Assembly: GCA_024760905.1 (NCBI GenBank)
Contig: CM045731.1
Span: 21,730,001-21,794,000, forward strand
Reading direction: 5' to 3'
DNA: 64,000 bases
Source: Plotosus lineatus
Lineage: Eukaryota; Chordata; Actinopteri; Siluriformes; Plotosidae
Both the position numbers and the translations under genes were made by a program. The first letter of the stretch is position 1. Each line of letters starts with the position of its first letter. This document shows positions 11,404 through 22,030 of this stretch, piece by piece. The notes under the pieces are model-generated. The model saw only the letters and a list, made by a program, of their open reading frames with translations. It had not been told where the DNA came from and did not search any database.

Positions 11404-11626
11404 CGCCAGACCATCGCAGGGCAGAAACATGCTGACAGCAACCCAATGGCCTGCTCCTTATGAAAGAGAGCAATGGTTCTTTTACACGCCTCTCACCACT
11501 GGCAGTAAGAGACATGGCTGGCCTTTGATAACGCAGTTTGCTACACAAAGGGGACAGCAGTGGGGCTTGAACCATCGACCTTCAGATCTGTAAGACAGCA
11601 CCCTACCACATAGACTCCCACTGCCC
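11404..11626 (-). mobile_element. S2 SINE, tail-truncated
   Basis: Minus strand: head ending GGGCAGTGGGAGTC, body with GAGAGGCGTGTAAAAGAACC, then GTCAGCATGTTTCTGCCCTG and the first bases of the S1-type tail (GCGATGGTCTGGCGG). This makes it a truncated S2-T. Confidence 0.8.
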
Positions 11627-11670
11627 AAGGAAATAGAGAAAAAGTAATTGCACATTCTATATTTTCATGT

Positions 11671-11757
11671 GTTATTTATTAGCAACTGATGTTTCGCCAA
11701 CAGCCTTCATCAGGGTGAGAAAAGCTCAGGTCGAAATGTCTGTTGCTAAAAAATAAC
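11671..11757 (-). other. Imperfect palindrome with a hammerhead-like core
   Basis: Arms TTATTAGCAACTGATGTTTCG and its near reverse complement (to 11757) flank a central segment. On the minus strand the centre reads CTGATGA (11707-11713), an 11-nt linker, then GAAA (11692-11695): the two conserved boxes of a hammerhead ribozyme. The linker pairs poorly, so an active stem II is doubtful. Penelope-like elements are known to carry hammerhead motifs, but no such element is identifiable here. Confidence 0.3.
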
Positions 11758-11767
11758 CAGTCAAATT

Positions 11768-12192
11768 TCCACGAAGTAGGATCGACCCCCACTGACTGAC
11801 GTATACGTAATGTATATGTGTGTATATAATATCAATAAATACATATTCAATGCTATAAATGCATTAAATGCTATAAATAACAAATAAACACTCGAAAATA
11901 ATGCATAAGATGTAAATAAAATATAAACACACACATATACAGATGTGCGCACACACAGATGTGCACAAAATGTAAGTAGTTTTGTTGGGGGGTTTTGGGT
12001 TGTTTTTAGTTTTTGTTTGTTTAGGTTTTTTTTTTTGCATAATTGGCCTTGGTTTGCCCCATTTTCCTTAAAAATTTCCCATATTTTTCCTTCATTTCCG
12101 TATTTTTTTATATTTCAATGAATATTTTTGAAAAACCCCCGTGATGCACTGAAGCCGCAGTAGCTGAAGCACGAAATAGCGAGGGATCACTG
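11768..12192 (-). mobile_element. Tig-A element, one end truncated
   Basis: The right side ends AGCGAGGGATCACTG followed by TA. The left begins inside the family at TTCCACGAAGTAGGATCGAC, so the other terminal repeat is missing. The body includes TATCAATAAATACATATTC and GCATAATTGGCCTTGG. Confidence 0.82.
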
Positions 12193-12212
12193 TATTCGGG
12201 TCTTGGGTGAAT

Positions 12213-12275
12213 GTATTGGCCCTGTGATGGCTTGGCGATCACTTCCAGATGTACCCTAATAAAATTAAAGTGTAC
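12213..12275 (+). mobile_element. S1 tail fragment
   Basis: GGCCCTGTGATGGCTTGGCG and CCCTAATAAAATTAA match a degraded S1/S2-T tail, just downstream of the Tig-A copy. Confidence 0.45.
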
Positions 12276-12279
12276 ATTT

Positions 12280-13076
12280 AGAAGACTTGTTGTCAAGCTC
12301 ATGAACCAGCAGGATAATAAACTGTTGAGATTTCACTGCAGCATCACTTCTGTTTGAAATAGAATTCTGACTGCAGTAAATCGTGCTGTCCTGTGACTGT
12401 TTTCTTTTCATCTCTTGAGAATTGTGCTCTCATGTATGCTGTGATGAGGTGCGTATTGATCGTTTTACATGAGCGCCGCATGGGTTGAATGTTGTGTTTT
12501 TCTCTCTGATGGAGGTCCAATACGGCCACAGGCACAGTGAGCTCGATTGCTCCATCCGACATGAATACTTCTCCGTTTCGAACTCCGGAGAGTTGCACAG
12601 TAACCATCATCCTTCGCTTGCTCTATGCTTGATACTTGCCAATTTATTTCATCCGATCTGCATTTTAGCCCAAAACTAAACAGGATCCTTGTTGGAAAAA
12701 TAGCCCACACGGCTATTGTGTTGCTCTCCAAAGAGTTGGAGGTGTAGGAGTGTGAAGATTGTGTTTGCATTATATACCCACGCCTCCTTTTTGACCCACA
12801 TCCTACACATTGCTCCACTAACTAAGTCTTTCCAGAATACTTTGGATATGACGTTTATACAATGAAACACTAAGCACTAAATTAAGAAAAACTTCTCTGG
12901 TAATAATCCGTTAAACTGTCTCCAAATTCTCTAAAATACAAATAATATCATGCTAGCGGGTAATGCGTTGATGCGTTGAGTCTTTTGCGGTAAGGAACCA
13001 AAACAGACGAAAGGAAAGTGCCATAATATTTAGCTCAGATGTTTTTGAAGCTTCCTATTGGTTTCCTATGCTTCAT

Positions 13077-13139
<63 letters not shown>

Positions 13140-14120
13140 CGATGGCATTAGGTTGCGTCTGGGTAATTTCAGGGGATTTTGGAAACTGGAGCTGATTCGA
13201 CTGAAAGGCCAGGCTATAGCATGATTAATGGGGCGGCATGGTGCTGTAGCCCACCCGTGTGTGATTAGATAATCCGTCATCTCTTCGCTGCTCTCATTTG
13301 CCAAAATGAGGAAAGAGTTAGTATAGCCTGTTGATAAGAAATAAGCCAAAAACAGGAGTACTGACAAGCCCTCAACAATTATCAATGATATTTCTTATAT
13401 CTGACATTAATGTCATTTATTTCCTTAAAAAAATTTAACTTTTCATTTATCACACCATATATGGCAACAGATGTCTTTCCGTCACCACCGCCAATATTAA
13501 ACAACTTGATTAAATGATTAATGTTTAATGCCAGCATTGCCATCAATGCTATCCCCAGACTCCCAGCAACAAATGATAATGGAGTATTAAATAGAATTTA
13601 ATAGAGGAGATTTCTCAGTAGCGAGCCTCGTCTTGTGGCATGGAGGCGATGTCACCTCCGTTTACAGTCAGCAAGTAATTCGCTCCGTTTAACTGACAGC
13701 GCTTCAGGAGGGCGGTGATAAAGATAAATAACTTTTACTTGGGAGCATTTTGTGCATCATTAAACATGGCAAACATTTTAGCTTGCACGCAACGCAGGAG
13801 ATTCCCCACGGAGCAGAGGCTGAACGCCCATCATAAAAGGCCTATAGACTTGCTAACATCAAAAGAAGATGAAACCCCACTCTATACTCTCGGTAAACAT
13901 AAGACAGACTTTGCATGTAGACTAATATAAAGGTCAGATGATATTCCGAATGCCTGCCCTTTTCCTGCCTGATAGCCTGGTCATACTCAGTCATAATCCT
14001 CTTTGAGAGAACAATTTTCCGGCCATAAAAAGATGACAAAGGACTTGTTTAATGAGAAGCGAATATCCGACTACTTGGATAAAATGGTGGTTTCCATTTA
14101 TTTTGTACTTAGTCTATAAG
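12280..14120. other. Mostly unique stretch with one microsatellite
   Basis: No coding exon is convincing. A (GT)n array lies at 13078-13136. Segments near 12700-13020 and 13620-13920 are compositionally balanced and could be conserved noncoding DNA, but I cannot test this. Confidence 0.4.
13078..13136. repeat. (GT)n microsatellite
   Basis: About 29 uninterrupted GT units. Confidence 0.95.
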
Positions 14121-14123
14121 TTA

Positions 14124-14295
14124 GGGGCCCGTGGAGTGCTTGATTAGTGGAGTTAGGGTGCTGTGCTCATGGTCGGGAGGTTGTGTGTTCAAATCCCAGT
14201 TAGACCCCCACTGTGCTAAGACCCCTGGACAAGGTCTTAGCTACAAGTGTGCCTCTGTTCACCCAGCAGTATAAATGGGTACCAGTGAAAATATA
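14124..14295 (+). mobile_element. S3 SINE, 5' part, split by a Tigger-like element
   Basis: Head AGTGGAGTTAGGGTGCTGTG, B-box GTGTTCAAATCCC, then CACCCAGCAGTATAAATGGG up to GTGAAAATATA, where the inserted element starts. The uninterrupted copy at 39404-39713 reads AAAATATACTGGGAAGG across the same point. Confidence 0.88.
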
Positions 14296-15140
14296 CAGTG
14301 GAGCCTTGCAATCCAAATACTCTAAAGTTCAAACAAATCGAAATCTGAACAAAAAATCCTTGATTTTTTTCGTCTTGGAAACTGAATAAAAACCGGAAGG
14401 CGAACTTGAGAAATGCGTGAGAAAAAACGAGACCGAGAGGGAGGAAATGTGCGCGACTTCCGGAAGTCCAGAAGTTGTTGATACTTTAGTTTGATTTCCG
14501 TGTATCTAGTGCCCCAGTTCCTGTGCTCTAATGCACTCCCTGTGAAAAATAAAGCGCACCTGTTTTCATAGATGAAACGGGGAAATCATAGTCACTGTAA
14601 TAGAGATGTGGAGAAACACGGAAATCAAACTAAAGCGGGAACTGGTGGAGCACGGAGCTAAGAGCCATACAGATTACGGGGAAGAGGAATAATCTTCAAG
14701 CGCCGGGAAGAGCCCTGCTAGTCTTTATAGCCTGTGATGAAATGGAATCAGGTGTGTTTGTTTAGCATTCCACCCCATGTGTGACAGCCATGCCCCTCTC
14801 CAACGCACATTTCAATGCGCATTTCAACTCGCAACTCTTTTGTGAGAGACCATAAAATAAACTAAAATTCCACACAAAAATAAAAACTACATTGCAGTTA
14901 AAGAGTCTCTCACAACACAGACCGACCATAACATAGAGTATTGTATTCAATAATTTTTTCACTTAATTTACGGACCTATGGTACGAGTTACGGTACGGTT
15001 AACTCCTGTTCAAAAGACGAAGGAACGGATTAAGACCATTTACATTATTTGTAATGGGAAAAGCAGATTCGGAATCCGAATAAATCGGAATCCAAACAGC
15101 CGTCTGGAATGGATTAAGTTTGAGTACCGATGCTCCACTG
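14296..15140. mobile_element. Tigger-like element (CAGTGGAGC ends), non-autonomous
   Basis: Ends CAGTGGAGCCTTGCAATCC and, inverted, CAGTGGAGCATCGGTACTC. TA lies on both sides (14294-14295, 15141-15142). The 845-bp interior contains GTTACGGTACGGTTAACTCC-type sequence and no transposase. Ends and TA target duplication fit pogo/Tigger-like mariner relatives. It sits inside an S3 SINE and is therefore younger than that insertion. Confidence 0.85.
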
Positions 15141-15288
15141 TACTGGGAAGGTAACATGTGATGGACTAGCGTCCCATCCAGGAGGCGTTGTACTCCTAGT
15201 TGCTTCACGCTATGAAAACTGGGGATAAGCACCAGTCCGATGAGCCACTATGGCTTGGGTGCAAAAAACCCAACAAACTTTACCTTAG
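15141..15288 (+). mobile_element. S3 SINE, 3' part
   Basis: Resumes with CTGGGAAGGTAACATGTGAT and ends CCCAACAAACTTTACCTTA, completing the S3 copy begun at 14124. Confidence 0.88.
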
Positions 15289-15299
15289 TCTAGAAATTA

Positions 15300-16335
15300 T
15301 ATGTGATCATAATACCTTGTGAACACACCAGCTGGATTGGCTGTCCTGGGTGGGGAATTTCAGCCGTTATGGGGAAATTATCAATATTAGAGTGGTCTGT
15401 TGAAGTGGACTTACTGTTACCACTCCAGAATTGATTTACTTCCAACAGCGGTACGTACGGAATAGTCTTCATTCCTTCTAAGCATGGGTCTTATATAGCT
15501 GATTGATAAGTGAGAACCATGGCTGGGATTGGCATTACCATTCCATGGAAATATGCAGTAGCCCGGAGAAAATGATCATCATGGACATATACATCACAGC
15601 CCTTGTGTAACTGTGATGCATATGTAATAGTCACTGTTCCATGTACTGTACTTTTGTAGCCCAATGGAAATCCATGGTGACATCCAGTAAACCATGCAAG
15701 TGTTATGGATGCCTTTACAGTTGCAACAGTTGACCTGATCTGGCACTTGACCCCAGATTAAAGGGCATCAAGGTGGAAAAAAAGAAAGAAGATGTATAAC
15801 ATCAGAAGTTTTTTCCGGCAACATCGGTCCAACATTGGTGTTATGACAAGCATGCTCAGAGACATGCTGCCTTTCTGATTGGCTGCTCCAGCCTGGTAGG
15901 GCAAGACCTCGTTGGATTGGCTGGGCAATGTTACTGATCTGTGCACGTAAATGCGGAAAACATTTCTTTTGTGTTCTTAAACCAACTGACAAACTTACCC
16001 TGATAGAAGGTTACGCCCTCCCGCTATTTGAGGTAGCATTCCGCTTCTCACATATGGGAATGCACAGAATACTTAAGAGAATGCCAGGTGACCCCTGAAA
16101 GGCTAAAAATAATCTGCCATTGTCTACCTCGACCATGAAGTATGTACAATGCTATGTATGACGCAAGCTTTATACCCAAGAAGTTCTTCAGAGTTAGTTT
16201 TACATTTATAAAATAAAGATACACCATACATGCTCTCCATTCACAACTTCCTGTTATCGCTTACATTAGGGCAGCTGCAGTTTTAAGCTGATAAGCCAAG
16301 CTGCCATGCTACTAAGATGTACACTCATCTCATCT
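15300..16335. other. Unique stretch, nothing identified
   Basis: No repeat or gene recognised. A block near 15985-16120 (TACGCCCTCCCGCTATTTG...) may be an unrecognised old repeat. Confidence 0.4.
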
Positions 16336-16339
16336 CTTA

Positions 16340-16454
16340 CTCATTTGCACACTGCCTAATCCCATTAGGGTCAAGACAAAGCTGGAACCTATCTCAGCCA
16401 ACACTGGGTGAAGGCATTGTATACAATATCAGCTTGCCAGACATCTGCAAAGCC

Positions 16455-16522
<68 letters not shown>

Positions 16523-16564
16523 CACGCACACACACACACACACACATGCACGCACACACACACA

Positions 16565-16616
<52 letters not shown>

Positions 16617-16765
16617 ACATGCATGTCTGGACTCTTGGAGGAAACCAAAGTACCTGAAGGAAACCCATACAAGCACAGAGAGAACATGCAGATTCCATAC
16701 CGAACCGCCTCTTGCCGAGTCAGGCACTTGAACCCAGGATCTTGCTGTGAGGTGAACGTCCCAAA
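16340..16765 (-). mobile_element. S1 SINE carrying a long internal CA array
   Basis: Minus strand: head with B-box GGGTTCAAGTGCC, CTGGAGGAAACC-type body, then tail CAAGCTGATATTG...CTAATGGGATTAGG. Where other S1 copies have CACAACCATTCACACTCAC, this one has the 156-bp CA array 16457-16612. Confidence 0.8.
16457..16612. repeat. (CA)n microsatellite with TGCACG interruptions
   Basis: Long CA array with two TGCACGCA interruptions, inside an S1 copy. Open frames of Thr-His or Cys-Val on either strand are artefacts. Confidence 0.95.
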
Positions 16766-16769
16766 CATG

Positions 16770-17200
16770 CAGCCGCTAATTTTGTTTTCATCAGGATTTC
16801 TAAAAAGTTCCTAAACAGCTCACAAACAGTGGCAGAGTTTTTTTTTTTTGCTGCACAGACAATTTTTGTGAATGTATTTCCCTGCAAGCAGTTGCAAACA
16901 TTCCTAAATATGTGTAAGTGGTTGAAATATGTATCACTAAAGTTCCTTCTGGTTCGTAAAGCTGTGAACGGGTTGGGTCCATCACTGGGATCAGGGTGGT
17001 TCAGTTAAAGGCCCAGCCTGGTATTTTACTTAGATTTGGCTAAAGGTCCCAAAAATGTGCAAACGGGGGAGAAATAGAGGGAAGTAGTTACTAATCATCA
17101 CAACCATTGCTTATAGTTGCTTATGTTTGGCTAGTTGTCTTTGGCACACACTTTTGTTGTCGCTAACCTTCGCTAATGTCAGAGGCGAACACTGCTTATC
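16770..17200. other. Unique stretch, nothing identified
   Basis: Only a short poly(T) run near 16841 stands out. Confidence 0.4.
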
Positions 17201-17211
17201 ACCAACATTCA

Positions 17212-17460
17212 ATTCATTCATTTTCTCTAACCGCTTAATCTTAATTAGGCTGGTGAGGAGGCTGGCGCCCATCCCAGCCTACTCCTGGAGAGGGCAGAGT
17301 ACACCCTGGATGACTCGCCAGGCCAGTATAGGGCAGAAATATGCTGACGGCTATGCAGCTACTCTTGTCGAAAGTCAGCAATGGTTCTTTTACATGAACC
17401 TCTCACCATAGACAGTGAGAGACATGGCCGGCCTTTGATTACCCGGTTAGCTGCACCGGG
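17212..17460 (-). mobile_element. S2-T SINE, 5' truncated, with 11-bp target duplication
   Basis: Flanked by perfect ACCAACATTCA at 17201-17211 and 17461-17471. On the minus strand it starts within the body (CCCGGTGCAGCTAACC), continues through AAAGAACCATTGCTGACTTT and the S1-type tail, and ends AAATGAATGAATT. The exact duplication shows that the hybrid moved as a unit and was truncated at insertion. Confidence 0.92.
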
Positions 17461-17732
17461 ACCAACATTCATATTTTAATATTGTGACTGGATTTCATGA
17501 GCAGGATTCACAACTCCAAAAAGTGCAATCTATTTGTGTGGTGGATCCGATCCCCTGTGTAAACTATTACTAGAGACAAGTCTTAAATGTTTATCTGGTG
17601 AAAAATCGAATGTAAACCTTGCTGATCTACTCACAGGTCAGTTGAGACCGGGCGCAGAATTTCCCCAAGAGATTTCGTAAAAGACTAATTTCCAACAGTT
17701 TTGCTGAACTATTTGCTGAGCTGTTTGTTTTG

Positions 17733-17808
17733 AGCAGTGGTGGCCTGGTGGTAAGGTGCTGGGTTGCTGATCTTGACCTTGATTCAAGCCCCACTGACAA
17801 CAGTTGTG
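17733..17808 (+). mobile_element. S2 SINE head only
   Basis: AGCAGTGGTGGCCTGGTGGT...GATTCAAGCCCCACTGAC: head and B-box, then unrelated sequence. A 3'-truncated or broken relic. Confidence 0.75.
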
Positions 17809-17958
17809 ACTGAATGAAAGAATGTTTGTTTTGATCTGATGTCACAAGAAGTCCTAGAGGGAAAAAAAAATCATAAAATCTACGAATAAATCTTGAGTCT
17901 TTCACATTTGCCCCAGTGGTCTGAAGGTCCTGTAATGATTCCCATGAACCAATCCGCC

Positions 17959-18104
17959 ATTTATTCATTCATACGTTTTCTAAGCAGCTTTATCCTAATT
18001 ATGAGAGGCTGGCGCCTATCTCAGCTGATTCTGACTGAAGGGGGATTACACCATGGACAGCTTGCCAGACTGTCACACACAACCATTCACACTCACAATC
18101 ACTG
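17959..18104 (-). mobile_element. S1 SINE 3' half
   Basis: TTATTCATTCATACG, then AGCTTTATCCTAATTATGAG and GGCGCCTATCTCAGCTGATT, ending in CACTCACAATCACTG. It abuts a second S1 copy at 18107. Confidence 0.8.
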
Positions 18105-18106
18105 AT

Positions 18107-18138
18107 GAGCCTGGAGCCCATCTCAGACGACAGAGGCC
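18107..18138 (-). mobile_element. S1 SINE fragment left of a solo LTR
   Basis: GCCTGGAGCCCATCTCAGAC is S1 tail on the minus strand. It breaks at AGGCC where an LTR begins and resumes at 18574. Confidence 0.7.
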
Positions 18139-18573
18139 TGTTATGGTCTGTGTTGGGAGTGGCTCTGAATTTGGCATCTTAACTCTCTTTCTTTCTCTTT
18201 ATACACTGCAGGAGCTGGTGAGGGGCATGGCTGTCACACGCAGGCGGAGTCTGGAGCACACAGCTGATTCCACTCAGCCTTCACCGGGCTATAAAGATGA
18301 GTGGCGCGCTCCTCCCAGCGCTAGAAGATTGTCCCTCTTCGCGATCCCGTTTCCCCCGTGACCTCTCTGGCTCCAGGTTCTCAGCTCTGTGCTCGACCAG
18401 TTTCTGCTCTGAAGTTTCCTTTGTAGTTTTGGTTTTCGTGTTCCCCCTCACCTCTACGATGACTACGATTTTCCCGTACTCCAATGCCTTTCCTGTGTAC
18501 AATAAACCTCATCGGTATCATCATACCCTGTCTCTTGCATCTTTGGGTCCGACTGAATGCTCCCATCATCACA
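18139..18573 (+). mobile_element. Solo LTR of a retrotransposon, copy 1
   Basis: Starts TGTTATGGTCTG and ends CATCACA (TG...CA). It is bordered by AGGCC (18134-18138) and GGGCC (18574-18578), a 5-bp target duplication with one mismatch. It has a TATAAAG box at 18290-18296 and AATAAA at 18501-18506, as expected for U3-R-U5. No gag or pol flanks it, so recombination between LTRs probably removed the interior. A second copy lies at 49146-49445. Ty3/Gypsy-like or endoviral origin cannot be decided. Confidence 0.8.
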
Positions 18574-18844
18574 GGGCCAAGGGAGAAAAGTACACCCTGA
18601 ACAGATCACTTTTTCAGATCATTGCATGGTGACACTCACACTCACACCTTGGAGCAATTTGGACAGACAATTAGCTTACTGTGCATGTTTTTAGACTGGA
18701 GGAGGAAGCCAGAGTATCTGGACAAAACCCATGCAAGCGCAGGGAGAGCATGTAAACTGAACACAGTCCATCGCCCAGGAATCGAACCCAGGTCTTCTTG
18801 CTGTGAGGCAGACCTGCTAACCCCTGCGCCACCTTGCCGCCCAC
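18574..18844 (-). mobile_element. S1 SINE, remainder after the LTR
   Basis: GGGCCAAGGG, GTACACCCTGAACAG, GGAGCAATTTGGACAGACAAT, then the head with B-box GGGTTCGATTCC and CGGCAAGGTGGCGC at the 5' end. With 18107-18138 it makes one S1 copy interrupted by the LTR. Confidence 0.82.
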
Positions 18845-18845
18845 C

Positions 18846-19560
18846 AATGAGACAGATGCCTTTTTATTACTGCTGCTGATTGGTAATTAATATCGTCGCC
18901 TATCAACTCAACTACCTTAGCCCGGCTGAAAAACAAGTATCTTAAAAACAACAGAATTAATAGAAACTCTGGCTCTTCAAGCAGGTTGGCGTTCCTCAGC
19001 AGGCAAAAGAGCTGGCAGGCTCTGTCTGTGGTGCTGAATCCACGCCACTGAGTAAATATTGACATTTCCCTGGCTGGTAAAAGAGTGCAGTCTGTCCCCC
19101 TGCCCCCTCTGCGTGGGTTCAATGCCACAGAGCAAATTAAATGCTGAACTGAGGGTCTGATGGGAAATTGATGTGGCTGTGTGTCCTTCGTGCTCTTTGG
19201 CTTTTTCTCTCATTTTGTAAAAGGCAATAAGTTGCACACTGGAACATTAGATAGTCTCTTACCATTTATGCTTTTTTTTTCCTGGGGTCCCATTTCTGTG
19301 CGTCAAAACCATTTCACTGTGATAATGCCATTCTTCCAAGGAGAATTAAAAGTGAGCAGAAATCCAACGCATTTACTCCTTTATCGAAAGAAATATAATT
19401 ATCAGATGCATATCAAGGTTTAGAACAGGACAAGAATCAAGAGGATGCAATTAATCTTACCTGTGTGAAGGGAGATGTGGATGATGTGTCTCTTTCTTGT
19501 GATCTTACAGAGAGGAGTCTGTGTGGATGGGCTTGTATTTGATACATATTCCCTCATTCT
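18846..19560. other. Unique stretch, nothing identified
   Basis: No repeat or gene recognised. 18960-19180 is less AT-biased and may be conserved, but this is untested. Confidence 0.4.
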
Positions 19561-19569
19561 CACAAATGT

Positions 19570-19896
19570 CTTAATCCTACTATTAGGGTTGCGGGGAGGC
19601 TGAAATCTATCTCAGGTGACACTGGGCGAAGGTGGATTACATCCTGAATAGTTTCCCAGACCATCGCATGGCAACACACAACCATTCACACTTACATTCA
19701 CACCTAGGGGCAGTTCCAAGCAGCCAGTTAGCTTGATGTGCATGTCCTTGGACTGTATAAGAAAACTGAAGTACCCCAAAATAAACCCATACAAGCAGAG
19801 AAAAACATGTAAATAACAGACAGAAAAGCCTAATCCCGAGTTTCGAACCCAGAACCACCTTGCTGTGAGGAAGACATGCTTACTACTGCCGCCACT
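19570..19896 (-). mobile_element. S1 SINE, near complete
   Basis: Minus strand: GTGGCGGCAGTAGTAAGCAT head, B-box GGTTCGAAACTC, GGGTACTTCAGTTTTC, CAACCATTCACACTTACATT on the plus strand, and tail ending AGTAGGATTAAG. Confidence 0.85.
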
Positions 19897-19972
19897 TATT
19901 ACAAAATGAGTATCGGTATACCTACATTGTTAACTGGTTCCAGGAGAGATGATGTAAGTCAAAAAAGACTTA

Positions 19973-20826
19973 CCATATTTGACGTAATAAGCGCCCTGCT
20001 CTAATAAGCACCCCCAGTGTTTTTGATTTTTTATTTTTATTTTTTTTTTTACATCTAATAACCGCCCATGTGTACTGGAAGCAACATTGTAGATTAAACT
20101 TACCAATTTTATTCGAACAGTCTCTGTAACGGTAAAATGAGGCGTTCACTGCCTGTAAAAGTGAGCTTACATGGTATTTCAAGACCCCCTGCCACTGGGG
20201 AATGTCTATAATGTTCATCAGTAACAGCACATTTGATTGTTCCGCCGTGCTTTAAAAAACAGGAAAATATTTTGCTGTGTTTTCTTCGTAAATGTCCAAC
20301 AACCGATGAACCATTAGAAACTGCTACAACAAAACTATCGGATGCTCTGAATGAATGGAGCCATGAGCTAGATATGGACCTATCAGAAAATGATGACAAG
20401 GATTTTTCACCCAATTCTCTGGCTCACTATCTTCATAGTCACTATCTTCACTATCTAGCTTTTGTTTATGTTGGTGTTGATTGTTTCAACTTACCATGTG
20501 CTAAAGTTGACATTAGTGTTGATTGGCTCGAGTTTAGTTTTTGGAAAATGTTTAAAGGAACAGCACCAGGAGGGAAAAGTAAGGGGTCTTTTATTAAAAT
20601 TGATGCTGTGTTCTGTTTATTTTCAGCTTTCATGTAAGTAATCTGGTTGATACCACAAAATGAATAATACAAATACCAGTAAAACTCTTTTATTGTTCTG
20701 TTATTATTCATGTTTTCCACCTCGATAGTAATAAGCACTTACCGTTCCACTCCACTGGTAAAATTTTAATAAGTGCCCACCCACTCCAATTTTTAAAGTG
20801 CCCTGGGCACTTATCACGTCGAATTG
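19973..20826. mobile_element. TA-flanked DNA transposon with GACGTAATAAG ends
   Basis: Left CCATATTTGACGTAATAAGC and right, inverted, CAATTCGACGTGATAAGTGC; TA at 19971-19972 and 20827-20828. A plus-strand frame at 20233-20637 (134 codons) includes an acidic segment around residues 50-60 (DLSENDDKD). It may be the C-terminal remnant of a pogo/Tigger-type transposase, whose tails are often acidic, but no catalytic motif is seen. Confidence 0.6.
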
Positions 20827-20831
20827 TACAT

Positions 20832-21330
20832 ATGCATCATTACAGCATTACTGGCACGTGATTCAAATTTAGCCAATGGCTGAGAGTTTTTGTTTCTCCC
20901 TCCTGCTGATTGGTTGCAGATGATGTGTACACCTATTTTTTTCTCCTTCGTGCACATGTCATCAACGTGATTGCCTGAATTGTGAATTCATGTTTTTTAG
21001 TGCGTTTTTAATGATTATTTAAGCCCAATGATGTCACTCAAACACCCTACATCTTCTCAAGCTTCTGGTAAGGAGCATAAGCGCTTTATTTATTCATAAA
21101 TATTATCACAGTGCAAAATTAACAAATTTTTACTTAATCATTACTACATTTTACTGTATTATTATTGTATTAATGAGTAAAACTGTCTATAGAATGGGTT
21201 TAAAAAGCATATCTTAGAGCATGTAATATCATACATAGGGTTTTAAAACCGTGCAAATAACTCGCGGATTTTCATGATTCGTAGGAAGGGCCGGAACCCC
21301 ACCAAACCATGGAAAAACGGGGGCATACTG
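20832..21330 (+). mobile_element. Deletion derivative of another Tigger-like element
   Basis: The right end is GGAAAAACGGGGGCATACTG followed by TA, a Tigger-like terminal repeat. Upstream are CCAATGG and GATTGG boxes, then at about 21028-21090 a frame resembling the short basic N-terminus of Tigger transposases (Ser/Lys-rich), which breaks off before any domain. The left terminal repeat is not recognisable. Confidence 0.5.
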
Positions 21331-21334
21331 TATT

Positions 21335-21520
21335 ATGCTTGTATTACCTACACGTTGTTGATCAGAAAGCATTCTTAGCTAACAGAGTGAGGACATTTTT
21401 GGGAAATGAGAACATTTTATAGGTTCTCACTTCTTCAAAGATCTAGAAAGATTTTAGGGTTAAACTAAGATGCAACGAGCATTCTCACATAGATGGAAGT
21501 ACAGGATTTTCTGTGTGTGT

Positions 21521-21569
<49 letters not shown>

Positions 21570-22018
21570 TCACTGATCAGAGAAGAGCATAATAATCTGT
21601 ACTAAGACATGAGCTAAGAGAAATTCATTAATATCTTTTGATGTTCAGCACTGGATGACGATCCAGATTCAAGAATCCCGTTTTATTGTTTTTTTTTTTT
21701 CTTTTAAACTCGAGTCATGAAATACGAGATCATTCAAGCATTATACTGCCAGATATATTTCCTTTGATTCTAACACTCAAATAAATGAAATGTTGGTCAT
21801 TACAGAAGCTGAAAAGTACGGGCAAAAGTATTTAAGTTAAGCTGCACTATATATAAATACAGCCTTTATATGCCAAGTGCATATTTATTTTTGACCTTGG
21901 GATAGGCGTACTTTCAACCAAAATCATTGTATTTAATATAATGTGATATATTAAGCATGACATATGCTTTACACTGTAGCACTTGAATAATTTAAAAAAA
22001 GAATGATTGTTTTCTATT
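21335..22018. other. AT-rich stretch with a GT microsatellite
   Basis: A (GT)n run lies at 21514-21565. Otherwise nothing is recognised. Confidence 0.45.
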
Positions 22019-22030
22019 TGTTCCCATCAA

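Noticed and set aside
16317..16814. Long Thr-His and Cys-Val frames on both strands
   Set aside because: CA/GT repeat artefacts inside an S1 SINE.
20233..20637. 134-codon frame as a host gene exon
   Set aside because: It lies wholly within a TA-flanked inverted-repeat element, so a transposon origin is far more likely.
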